Below are positions 38,533 through 49,656 of a DNA stretch of 64,000 nucleotides, piece by piece (positions within the stretch are counted from its first letter, which is position 1; every line of letters starts with the position of its first letter). Source of the DNA: Pholiota molesta (taxonomy: Eukaryota; Basidiomycota; Agaricomycetes; Agaricales; Strophariaceae); the NCBI GenBank assembly GCA_014925825.1, contig JACGCK010000140.1, positions 53,133-117,132 of the forward strand, given 5' to 3'. Below the pieces are notes generated by a model that was given only the letters and a program-made list of their open reading frames with translations, was not told the origin of the DNA and made no database searches. Position numbers and translations under genes: made by a program.

Positions 38533-38995
38533 ATTTTTCGGTTGTGGATTTAGTCTGTTTGCATTTTTTTCTGTACCTTTACTGTACTTTTACCATATTT
38601 ATCTGATTTTTTTTTTTTTGCTCTCACCCACTGTCCATAAACCTAAGTTCGATCCCGGCATCATGCTTCGCACTCTTGAGCCCTATTCCCACGTAAATGT
38701 GGGCGCTGAAGCAACTCAATTTGACAACATTGTTATCGACCGCCATCACGTTGCCTACATCCGACCATTCGCTCCGTCGATATTCCGTCTACCGAGTCCC
38801 GACGTATTACCCTTAACAGTTTCTCCGGAGATTCACCGCCTGATATAGGTCTAACTCCCACCTTTTCTGAGATCTTTTCCGGTCTTACTGACCTCCTGGT
38901 CTTTCCATTAGATCGCGAAAAAATAGCTGCGGTCCCAATCTCCAATCCACAATTAGCTGCTTATTTTGTCAACGAAATATTAGGTCTACCACTCG
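38533..38995. other. Intergenic between H4 and the second F-box gene
   Basis: T-rich H4 3' region, then sequence with short plus-strand frames (from 38663 and from about 38820 to 38999) that have a plausible amino-acid composition but no start, domain or splice pattern I can support. An upstream exon of the F-box gene is possible. Confidence 0.4.
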
Positions 38996-40172
38996 ATGGC
39001 GCTTCCAAATGAAACTCTCTCCGCCATCTTTCACGAACTTTCGCCATCGTCACTCGCGACGGTCGCGCGCCTATCCGCCCGCTTCAATGGTGTTGCTGAG
39101 CGCATTCTTTACTCATCCGTTTACATAACAGATATCCTGAGCGAATCGTCGCCTCTGCCGTACCGCACGCTATGGTGGTGCGAGGCGATGCGGCGGCGGG
39201 CACACCTCTTCGAGTCTGCCAGAAAGCTCCACATCCGATGGCAGGTGGACGCCTCCTCGTGTCCACCCTCACCCTACCTTGCGAACGCCTGCGAACAACT
39301 CGCGGGGGTGGTGCGCCTCCTCGTGCCACTAGAGTCGCTCGACCTCTTCCTCGGCCCCGCCAACCTCGTGCCCGGACATCACCGCCCCCCTCTACACGCC
39401 GTCGAGCGGGTGATACGCGACTGCCGCTTTTCCCAGCTCCGGGCGTGTGCGCTAGGAGCCGAGGGCGCAAAGGGCGCCCAGCCGTACACGGGCACGCTGC
39501 TCGCCTTCTTGGCGTCGCTCACCCACTTACGTCATCTCAGGCTGTCGGACGTGCATTCCGCGCTGGACCTCCCGCCGGGCGCGCTGCCGCACCTGTCCTC
39601 CTTCCGCGGCTCAGCGGACGCCGCCGCGTCGCTCCTGCCGGGGCGCCCGGTGCACTACCTCGCGCTCGTCGGCGAGGACTCGGACGTGAACCGCGACAAC
39701 CTGCCGCGCATGACGTGCACGACGGTGCCCCTCCGCTACCTCGACCTGTCCGCCATGTCCGTGCGCCCGCTTCTCCTACGCAACGTCTCGACGTACCTTC
39801 CCACTGTGGAAAGCCTGCGCGTGAAGCTCGCGCTCCGCCACACCCTGCACTACGCCTTTTCCGGCATCGTGAGTCTGTTTTCCAGGTCGAAACCTTCGTT
39901 TGCATGGCGTCTTTCTAAATTTGCCCTCGTTTTTTCCCTTTCAGCGGATTCTGGCGGGGCTGTCTTCTGTATTGAATGCCTTTCCCCACCTCTCATACCT
40001 CGATCTCTCGCCGACGGGCATAGACGGTGTGGGAAGGGCGGATTCGCTCGAAGAACTCGCGCTGTGTCAGGAATGGCATCGCGCGTGTCCGTCCCTCCGC
40101 CGCATCATCTTCCCTTCGCAAACAGAGTGGGTTCTTGGCACGGACAGCGGCTGGCACCTTATCCAGAGCTGA
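38996..40172 (+). CDS. F-box protein
   Basis: Two exons, 38996-39868 and 39945-40172, predict 366 aa. The F-box begins at the start (MALPNETLSAIFHELSPSSL, continuing ATVARLSARFNGVAERILY), the Skp1-binding motif of SCF ubiquitin ligase adaptors. The body has irregular leucine-rich segments such as LTHLRHLRLSDVHSALDLPP and LRYLDLSAMSVRPLLLRNV, suggesting an LRR-like substrate-binding domain. The intron GTGAGT...TTTCAG joins FSGI to RILAGLSSVL. GC content and codon bias are high and even through the first exon. Substrate unknown; basidiomycetes have hundreds of such proteins. Confidence 0.82.
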
Positions 40173-40729
40173 GAAATAAGGTGCGGCCGTGCGTTCTCGT
40201 GACAAAAAGGCTATTCCACTGACCAATAGACTTCAGGCAGGCCGACAAGGAAGCCCGGCGCCTGGTTCTTTTTTCTCCAGATTTACCCGTGCTGTTCAGT
40301 TCAAATCAGACATCCCCACATTGCACACTGTCGCGTCGCGTTCGTTCCTTGACCAGATAGCTAAATCCACGATCGACCGCGGCTCTAAGAATATGTTGTA
40401 TCGTTTGCTCACGACCATTTGACGAAGTTCACGAGACTCTCAATCATTTATTATGAATACTTACATACTTTAAAGGAAGCCGGAATAGCAAATAAATTAT
40501 ACTATGAAACTCTGACAGGTCTTATACACACATTGAGATAGTAAATACATAGTGTGGATCTCAAAAGACATATGAAAGGAGGGGAGAGAGACCGCTGAGA
40601 AAGCGTCCTTGACCAAAGCACGCGCATAAAAACACAGTAAGTGTGTGGGTATATGATATCAAAGGTTTGTCATAAAGAAAAGAAAAATGCCGTGAAAAGC
40701 CTGCGTTTCGCGCGGATGACAACATAAGA
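40173..40729. other. Tail-to-tail intergenic region
   Basis: Lies between two convergent genes. The sequence is AT-rich after 40440. No element recognised. Confidence 0.6.
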
Positions 40730-43441
40730 TCATTCTGATTCGTCGATAAAGATATCCGTATAATGGTTCAGGATGGTCTCGATCGCCTGCAATTGAAAAA
40801 GATAAGTAAGCCTGACGTCCTGACACTTTGAATCATGGAGAAAATTCGGACCATATTCTGCAAGGATGTATCAGACATCACCTGCCCATTCGCAGACGCA
40901 TGCAGCCCAAAGAGCGTCGGACCAAAGACGATAGCCAGATTTTGCATGGACATGGAGTTCTCTGCCGAGTGTTGGTTAATCCTGAAATGCAAATGTCAGT
41001 ACGTCTTTCCGGCGGGTAGGCAGCAACTGCCGTCATACCTGTGCAGGTGACCGAGGAAATATTTCAAGGTAGCGTAATTGGGGTCAGGAAGCTCGTTGAC
41101 GCGCTCGTGCAACCGGATATGCCGTAGTCTGTCATTTTCAATCTCTAGATAAGTGAACTCGGGGTCAGCTGCGTTCAAGGTTTACCCGGCGAATGGAGAA
41201 CGAAGCGCCCAGAGCACGTACTTGCAGCTTCGATGAATCCTTGATGCAGCGAGTCCGTTAGCAGTGGAACGGGCAGTTCGCGCAGCCACATTTTCAAGAC
41301 ACTGGCGACGTTATTATATCCCCCGACCATTCTGGCGCATCTAAATCAACCGCCTCTAGATCTATATTTGAAAAGGGTGTGTATTTAGACACAGACTTTT
41401 CTGGACCCATTAGTGCGATGGCGCACATACCTTTTTCGAGCCGCATCCTCAGATTGGCAACCTTACTCGTCGTCCCGCTAACGCGATAGATACCTTGGTT
41501 CTTGATCCCATATTTCTCGATGGCTTCACAGCATTTGGTCATGATCGGTGGAATCTCAACATTGTCCCTATTCATCTGCTCCGCGAGGTCTACACCGAAC
41601 GTCGGTCGGCCTTTATCTTGGACCCCATTACTACCATTTGTGGTAGGTGTCGCCGCAGTATGCGTCTTTTCATTGAACGTGGGCAAGGGAGGCAACTTTT
41701 AAGGCATATGTATGTCAATAAACATTCTCTTGGGAATATGTATAACTTACGAATCCCTCATCTGACGGTCCTTCTCTGCGTAAGCCACGAGAAGGTGCAC
41801 TCCCGCGTGCGAACGCATAGTTCTGCATATATGTCTTGAAATCACCACGATTGTCGATCGTTTCTATGGTAGCCTTCAAGCCAAGGCCTGCATAAAAGTG
41901 ATTGCAAAAACTTGAGCCTCTGGGAAATAAAGCTGGTGTAATGAAAATATACCTTCTTCCGGTGGAGGCACCAGCGTCGCGCCATCACTTAGCACAATGC
42001 TTTCAAACAGGAACGCGTATCTTGTGAGGTGGTATTGCGTCCCAAGGTCAACTTCGTCTGCACATTCCTTGAGAGCCTAGAAAAGGATGTCAGGTAAGTT
42101 ATGAAGTTGTCAACAATAGACATTCCACTAGACATTCCACTACTTACTCGCAGTATTCGAGGGAGCTGGAAATTGAAATATTCTTGGCGCATAGCCTGCG
42201 TCTCCGTGACCGCCTTGCGATACTGATCAGAAGCGGTCGACAATCTCGAACGGATATCATCCTCTTGTCGTTGGATCTGCACAGATAATGTTGGGATGTC
42301 GTTAAGAAGATTGCCGGCGGTATCCACTTACATTTCCAGGGTTCTTGCCCTTCAGCAGCAGACCTCCTTTCGCCACGGCCTTGCCGATTGCCCGCTTTCC
42401 GCCCGCGCCACCAGGGCGACTGGCCATCCCATTATCTTTGAAAGACTCGCCCTCCTTCTGAAGCAACACACGCTCCAGCTCCTCCGATGTAAAGTCCAGC
42501 CGATTCTTGCATTTCTCCGTAACTCCTTCAGATTCCTGCAGTGCGCGTTCATATCTATTTGCCAAGTCTTTCGTCTGTGAAATTGATTAGATGGTCGTGA
42601 ACAATATATCATATCAATTGCGCACCTGTTTCCTATTCTTATCAACTTCCTTGACCAGGTTGGCGAGTTCTTCGCTCATTTCATTGAGGCGCTGCGCGAA
42701 ACGCATCCTGTTTTCGGCCATTCCTTCGTGGATCCTCATGGAGGATTGCCACGCTGAGACGAAAGTACTATAAAACCGTGAGCATAATTGTGACTCCTGT
42801 CATGGATGCCAAACCTTACCCAGCTTTCCCGTCGTTGAGAGCATAGACTTCGGAGGTAGTCCTAGACAGCTTCTGTAGTGTCTTGCCATACTCCTCCTCG
42901 ATCAACGCCCGTTTCTTAAAAAATACAGATGCCTCCTGGAATGAAAGATGAATACAATGACGTAGCAGGGTAAATGTAACGCATAGACTCACCCTGCAGG
43001 AGACCATACCCTGCTTTATCCGATCAAGAAGCAGCGGTACCCCGCACTGAGATAACAGTAAAGAGAAATTAGATGAACTCTCTCCCAGTGCGTGCATGGT
43101 AAATAAAAACGTCAACATACATCCAACTCGCACAACGCACGCAGGACATTTTCATCGAATGACGGCTCGACAAGACTTGGCGCGCCGCTATGTATGGTAG
43201 ATAACGTGTCCCGGCGATCCACAGGAACGGCCCCATTATCCCGCCACTGCTGCGACGTGGGCGACTTCCTGGACTCCGAGCTGGAGCGGGGCTGCGGCGA
43301 GACGGAGGCGAAGTAGGCGGCAGATGACGAGTTCTCGTCGACGGAATCGAGCGACTGGAACGAGGGGCGGCCGTGGGCATGCGCATCCGAGTTATCGCCG
43401 CTCTCCCAGGCCGTGGACGACGTGTAACCGTCCTCCGCCAT
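40730..43441 (-). CDS. RGD1: F-BAR / RhoGAP protein, Rgd1-like, with one frame break
   Basis: Thirteen exons on the minus strand: 43441-43121, 43046-42993, 42935-42820, 42767-42626, 42574-42332, 42276-42148, 42076-41953, 41887-41751, 41695-41431, 41361-41222, 41168-41039, 40981-40852, 40786-40730; about 662 aa with one base restored. A Ser-rich N-terminus is followed by an FCH/F-BAR domain (FFKKRALIEEEYGKTLQKLS), a membrane-curving coiled coil. The C-terminal RhoGAP domain has the arginine finger in NQGIYRVSGTTSKV and the LKMWLRELPVPLL and MQNLAIVFGPTLFG motifs. Yeast Rgd1 acts on Rho3/Rho4 at sites of polarised growth. At about 41311-41318 the frame shifts between EWSGDI and NNVASVLK; one A or T is missing and no intron fits. 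Confidence 0.9.
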
Positions 43442-43659
43442 GTTGAGGAAGGCGTGATAGTGTAGGACGGGGGGTGCAGGGGGAAGACGGACAGGGCGCG
43501 GAGTCGCCCCAATCTGGTCCCCTCACGTGCTTTGCTCCATCTCTTGATGGCAACTGGCGAGCGCTCTCGTTGTCTGCTACCACCACCACCACAATATGTC
43601 CTGTACCCCATAAATCACCAAGTTCTGCGGCTGCACCCAATATAACACCAGCCGAGGAA

Positions 43660-44858
43660 ATGGTCACCAGGGGCCCCATCATTCTCTCCGACGATTGTGA
43701 ACGAGTCACAGATCCAGACGAAGAAGTGCTTGTTTTCTCGCTACTGGCAGTTGCAAGCTGTACTTATCTTTTCTGTCTGTGTGGATTAGATCTTCATCTT
43801 GTACTCCGAGCTTTTGAATAATCAAACGTCTAATGAGACAGATGGATTCCGTGGATTGGGCTATGTCGACTCACACAAAGATATCCTAGAGATCAAATTT
43901 GAACTCAAAAACGTCCTCCCCTCTTCTGCCGCAGCGCCCGCTCGAATTAGGAAGCGTCATAAGTCCAGCAAACCTGCAACTACGTCCGAAATGACAGTAG
44001 AGATCGAACTCATGCAAGACAAGACCGCTTTACACAGCAGAAAGGGCGACACTGGCAGCGTTCTGTGGAAAGCTAGGTTCGCCCTGTCGCTGTTAAAACG
44101 TTCATTGCTGATACTTATATATATGATATGCTGATCAGTATAGATTTTGGACAGCTCGTTCTTCAACAATACTATTCTGGTGCAGAGTCCATCATTCTGA
44201 ACCGGGAGAACCTCCACAATTGCCATATTTTAGAACTCGGGTTCGCTTCCTTCTCTTTCATCAAGCACCTTAATGCCCTGACATCATGTGTAGAGCTGGA
44301 ACTGGTCTACTAAGCATTGCACTCTCACCTCTTGTCCAACAATATACTGCAACAGATATTAAACCTCTCGTACCTCTGATTCGGAAAAATATTGCGCACA
44401 ACTTTCCTGGCTGGTCAGCTACTTCTCCAATGATCCATGAGAAGGGCAAGAATATCTCTGTCCAAGAGCTTGACTGGATAGCAGTCGAATCCGCTTCGCC
44501 GTCTCAGAGATCAAAGATATACAATCCCGAAGAGCGCCCAATCGATCTACTTCTGGTCGTCGACTGCCTCTATCACCCCTCGTTGATCCCACCATTCCTG
44601 GCTACCGTTGATTATCTGGCAATCCCTGAAAGGACGGCAGTGCTGATCGTCTCGGAACTGCGCGCGGAGGATGTCATGCGCGACTTTTTGCAGGGCTGGC
44701 TGAACATTCCTGGTTGGGAAATATGGCGCATTCCTAATGCTGATATTGGGAAAAACTACGTGATGTGGGTAGGTTGGAAAGTAGTAAGTGATTTCTTTAT
44801 TTGAGAAGAAAGCTTTCTCTCATATGTGCCTCAGTCCGAGGTCCCAACAATCACCTAA
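43660..44858 (+). CDS. Methyltransf_16 (METTL21-type) protein methyltransferase, first copy
   Basis: Five exons, 43660-43725, 43790-44076, 44139-44240, 44294-44783 and 44835-44858, give 322 aa; if the last intron is retained the protein stops at 44804. The SAM-binding motif I is ILELGAGTGLLSIAL, split by an intron within the glycine loop. The post-motif VVDCLYHPSLIPP carries the DxxY signature of lysine methyltransferases of this family, which modify elongation factors, chaperones and similar substrates. VLWKASIDFGQLVLQQYY is the typical N-terminal segment. It starts 218 bp from the divergent RGD1 start. The substrate is not shown. A second family member follows in the same orientation. Confidence 0.85.
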
Positions 44859-45114
44859 GACGTCGGTGCCTTCTAATCATTGATAAGATTTTTTTTGAAC
44901 ATAGACAATCATCAAAATGATATCGCTCCTGAGTTTATCAGAAGCATGGCCAGAATGAGAATATTTCCTACATATGATAGATGCCCTATAGACTTCGTGT
45001 AGTACTTAGTGACGTAGTGCAATCTGATCTGATCACATTTCGATCTAACCACGCAAATTGATCGCTCACCATTTTTTGCCTCGGTCTTTCGACGCGACCT
45101 CCACCGCGTCCCCC

Positions 45115-46563
45115 ATGTTCTTTTACATCTCCTTCCTCCGCCCGCCCCCAGTCCAGGCCGGGCCCTACGGCACCATCTCCATCACACCCCAAATCTCCAA
45201 CGACCTCCGCACCGAGTCCTACACCGGCGCGCAGGACCTCTACTTCTCCTGGGTCCCGCACGGCGGCACCCCCACTGCCGCCGCGAAAGGGTCCCCCGCG
45301 ACGAAGCCGACCAAGTTCACCACCTGGCGCCCGTCCTCCGCGTACAAGGCGCTCCCGATCCCCGTGCCCCCGGGCGTGCGCGAGGGGCAGCGCTGGCGGC
45401 TCGTGCTCACCGGCGAGGCGCCGGGCGCGGCGGGCGGTGCAGGGCACGCTGCGGACAGCGTCGATCTGCGCGCGGTGGATGTAGGACGGACGGCGCTCCC
45501 TGTGGCGTCGATGCCGATTGCGTTCATCGGGCGCGGGTCGAAGGGCGCGGCGAAGCAGGAGATGATCGAGCGGACGTTCCTCGTGCCGTGCCGGGGCGAT
45601 GGCGAGGAGGGCGACCAGAAGATGCTCGCGGCGCTGACGTTCACGGAGAAGACGTCGTTTGACCTGGACAAGGTAAGAAATATCCATTACTTCTCAGGTG
45701 GATGCACCCTCTAGATACACAGCGCTAATGGGATGTAGGTCTGTTCAGAAAATCTGGGATAGCGGCATCGGGCTAAGCGCGTGGTTGGTCCACCTACATG
45801 AAAACCCGAACACGTTGAACAGCAATCCTCGGAGAGAAAAGCTGCGCGATGCCTTCTTCTCAGAGGAGCCCCGCAGGATATTGGAATTGGGTCGGTATCC
45901 CTCATTCGATCTCCATAAATAAGGCTCAAGCTGTGATTCTACTTAGGCGCCGGGATAGGCATGCTGTCCATCGCATTAGCAGTCATGCGTTCTCGTCCGC
46001 TTTCTTCAGAGCAGGCTAACGACCGTATAATAGCCACAGATATAGGTCAGTTCAGCTGACCATTTCCTAACAACCTATATTTTTTGCTGATGATTTCGTA
46101 CTCCCAGACAGTGCCATGCCCCTTCTAGAAGAAAACATCACTGCAAATTCAGGTTATTTTCAATCAACAAAACCAGAAGCCACAGTATTAGACTGGGACA
46201 ACGAGGATCTTCCCGAAGATATCAAAAACCTGCAAGGACTTGACGCCATCGTGTGAGTATCCAGCCACACCTAAAAACATCGAACCTCCATCCCTAACAT
46301 CCACCCCTCATCCTAGAATGGCAGACGTCACATACAACGTCGCCTCCTTCCCCTCTATCACACGCACGCTCTCCAAACTAGCACGGCTCGGCCCTAAGGC
46401 ACCGCCCATCCTTCTAGGATACAAAGAGCGCGACGAGAGCGAGCGCACCTTCTGGGGCATGATGGCAGACCTCGGGATCGACTTTGAGAAAATCGGCGAG
46501 CGGGCAGGCGCAGGAGGCGCACCCGTGGAGATCTGGCTGGGCTCCGTGCGGGAGGGGCAATGA
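45115..46563 (+). CDS. Methyltransf_16 (METTL21-type) protein methyltransferase, second copy
   Basis: Five exons, 45115-45672, 45749-45890, 45947-46045, 46108-46252 and 46317-46563, give 396 aa. Motif I is RRILELGAGIGMLSIALAV, again split by an intron at the same glycine as in the neighbouring gene. IWDSGIGLSAWLVHLHEN is the pre-motif segment and IVMADVTYNVASFP holds the DxxY motif. The N-terminal 180 residues are GC-rich and variable (SITPQISNDLRTESYTGAQD). The protein ends GGAPVEIWLGSVREGQ. The shared intron position argues that the two neighbours descend from a common ancestor, but their sequences are strongly diverged, so different substrates are likely. Confidence 0.87.
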
Positions 46564-46744
46564 TGGTGATGGCATTGGATATGCATAAAATAGAACCGAG
46601 CATGTCATTGTACTGCTCCCACTTTTCTCATGATTTTTACACTCGTAGCAGCAGCTAAGTAGCAAGGGGAAAGCGCCGTTTGAGCAGAGGCAGCGCGTAT
46701 ATGCAGTGAATACATCAAGCAAAAGGCAAAGGAACGCCGAGAGT

Positions 46745-48504
46745 TTATTCATTTTCTTCATCTTCATCCTCTGAGTCGACCAATGGGATGAACCGCCTTC
46801 CCTCTCGCTATAAAACAACGATCAGAAATGAGAAAAGAGTTCGATAGACAAGCAGCAATTAGAGAACTTACCACAGGTGATAACCGTTCTTTCCCAAAAA
46901 GAATCCTATTCCGACTTCCTTTCTGCAAGTCCAGCAAAGCATTTTGAGGTGTATTACTCCGCCGGTTGACAGCCTGGTCTAAGGAATCTCTCATGTCGCT
47001 AGTTGGATTCCGTTGATCAGGCTTGGGTGTCGCGTCCCGAGCGATACCAGAAGCGGCAGCAACAGAGACTCCAGAAGTACTAGGCATAGCGCGATCATTA
47101 GCGGTAGACTCCGAGCGCTCTTCCATATCGCGGACGGCTGGGCTCGTCAGAGATATCGTGGGCCGCCGCTGAACAGAACGCGGCGACGAATGAACGTCAG
47201 ACCCGATGCTCAGCCTCCTCGCGCCGGGAGGCGCATTCGCCGCATACAAGCGACCTGGAGGAACAGTTGGAGTTCCAGCATTGGCAGCAGCAGCAGCGGC
47301 AGTTGCAGTTGCAGCATTTGACCTGAGTCTACGACCTGGAAAGCCAGCCCCGCGCAGCAATTCAGAAGAACTCAGAGGTATTGAAGCGAGTCCTCTTTTC
47401 CGAGGCGTAGGCCTAGAATTTTGACGCGAAGGAGGAAGCGGCAGCAAGTCGCTGAGCGGCCGGCGGTTCATGGGCGTGCTGAACGTCGGCACAGCAAACG
47501 TTCTACCGTAACCGCCGCTGTGATGAGAAACAGAAGACATTGCTGCTGGGATGTCATGGCTCAGAGGAGAAATCCCGGATGCACATTCATTTCGCCGAAG
47601 CGGCGCTTGGGCGTCTGAGCGTTTGGAAGTCGACGAAACGCCAGGGGATGTAGCTGTTTCTCGCGGTTGTACGGAGTAGTCAGGCGTAGAATGTCCAGGA
47701 GGTTCGGTGCGCAATCGCTTCAGAGAGAAGGTCCTGTGGTATGGAATTGGCGATGAAGAGGATGTCATCATATTGCCATCCGCATGCTTCCTCTTCCTAG
47801 TTAGAGTATCCTTGATAGCAGAAGACTCCTCCGATGTGCATATTGTCATGCCATTTACCTTTGGGGTTGCATAGATATGGGCCGAGAAAGCTTTTGCGAA
47901 GTTTTCACAAACACCAGTCTTTGCAGCGTCTATATGGAGGGGTAAAGCTTGCAGAAGAGGAAGCAAAGGCAGAACAGCGGTGAGGATAGAACCTTGTTTG
48001 TCTAACAGGATTTGAACTGCTTGCATTTGGCTTTGAAGAGCCTGTGAATGCGTCTGATTGAACTATAGAGCAGAGTCAGTAGAGATGGTTTCGGAGTAGG
48101 GAGCGCAATACCGCTTGGATTGCATTTATTCGGTTATCAAGTTCAGTCAATCGACCGCTGACGTCTTTGAAGAATGATTGAACGCAATCGTTGGTCGCAG
48201 GACTTCCAATAGCCTTTTGTATTTCCTTCTGGCTTCTGTTAACTAAGAGCATATCAGCACATATAAGAAGAGCAAGAGTTCGTAGCTCACCCAAATCCGT
48301 AATATCGCCAACCAGAGTCTCTCTATCACGCTCAAAAAGCGTGTTTGTCGTCTTGATTTCGTGCTTCGTTTCTTTGACCCCTTCGACCAGTCTCTGCACA
48401 TGTTCTCCGAACTTCTCCAAGTTAGCCTGGGTGTCGTGCAATAAGATGCGCATTGACGTGGTATTCTTATCCAAGGGGGCTGGTGGAGGGATGACACTCG
48501 GCAT
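46745..48504 (-). CDS. Coiled-coil and low-complexity protein of unknown function
   Basis: Minus-strand exons 48504-48112, 48062-46872 and 46807-46745 give 548 aa; a 48-nt in-frame intron inside the first (GTGAGC...CTTAG) may shorten it. The N-terminal 150 residues look helical and coiled (LEKFGEHVQRLVEGVKETKH; LTELDNRINAIQAFNQTHSQ). The middle is Ser/Pro-rich and basic (NRRPLSDLLPLPPSRQNSRP) with an Ala-rich run (ATATAAAAAANAG). The end is acidic, PLVDSEDEDEENE. This layout suits a nuclear scaffold, but no known domain is visible. Upstream of the chosen ATG the same frame stays open for about 45 codons (ASTPLWAHILEPKTRLPTKL) without an ATG, so the true start may be farther upstream. Confidence 0.7.
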
Positions 48505-49656
48505 CTCTGAAAGCTTGGTTGGAAGTCGAGTTTTGGGTTCGAGAATATGTGCCCAAAGGGGCGTAGAGGCTGTTAGGGGCCGGGGGGAAGGCCAAAGTTG
48601 GGAGCTTGTCTCGGGTTTGGAGGAGCGTTGGTTGACATATTGTTATTCTTCAGAAGCAGTCAATGAAAGAACACGGAGAAGACGACGAATAATAGTCTGT
48701 TTCTTGGGTTCCATCAATGAGATCGTGCTCACAGTCACAGAGGCGAATTCCTACTCAACGATTCCTCTGTTCCAGAGTTGGCCTTCGTGGTCCTGCGCTT
48801 CCGTAAGATCAAGTTTTTGAGTCGCTCAAGTGAGCGCTGTTAGTTGCCTATGACATGATCGACAATGACCAGCAAACGCGACTTTGAATTGGCTCGGAAG
48901 ATGCCGACGCACCAAGTATGATAAATCACGTGGTCTTTGAGGCGCCTGTTTTCGATTGGTTTTCGAATCTCATTCATTAATTCAGGATATGTCTGATGTA
49001 TCCAAAAAGTACTTGAACCAACGAGTCAGAGTCCACTAAGCATTTTTTCTCGGTATATATATATATTTTGCAGTATTCATAACGAGATGCAGTTGGAAGG
49101 GAAAGCGACGAATAAGGCGAAGGAGTGCCCTAATGCGGAAAGTGACGCTGATCATAATACGTCATCAGTTTCTACTGAGCGGGATCGGGTGCTGCGGAGT
49201 CTCTTTCTCGCACGATATGTCGGCGGGGTCGTACCTCGGGTACCCAAAAATCAGTATTCAGTGCGTATGTGTACTCTATGTCCTGAGACTCAGAGCGGAT
49301 GTTTGACAACTACGAACCTCATGTACAGTCTGAATCCAACTTGACTGGGCGGGCAGCACCAGAATATGCGATCGATAGATATCCAGACATTCGCGGTCCA
49401 AGTCAAACTTCACTTTCTCTCTTCGCTCCCGCATTTGTGTCCGAATCACCGCTCTCAAACATCCTCTTCAAATATCTCGCCGGCCGAGCGCAGCTACTCT
49501 AAGCTATTCCGCCGTCTCATCTCGCTTTCGCCATCTAACAAGTGCTGTCCTATTCTGGTCTCCTTGGGCTTTCATTTCCATTGCTACTCATACTACTCTT
49601 GCCGCTGAACAGCTTTCGTTTTCTACCTCTTCGCTAAAAGTCTCAACCCCTTCGGC
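48505..49656. other. Divergent upstream region
   Basis: Lies between the coiled-coil gene and the protease gene. A TATA-like run, TATATATATATA, lies at 49056-49068. The segment 48505-48638 probably belongs to the coiled-coil gene. No further gene is supported. Confidence 0.5.

Noticed and set aside
39172..39918. A 248-codon plus-strand frame rich in Arg, Pro and Ala
   Set aside because: It overlaps the F-box gene in a second frame of the same strand. The F-box frame has the conserved motif and an in-frame intron to the end.
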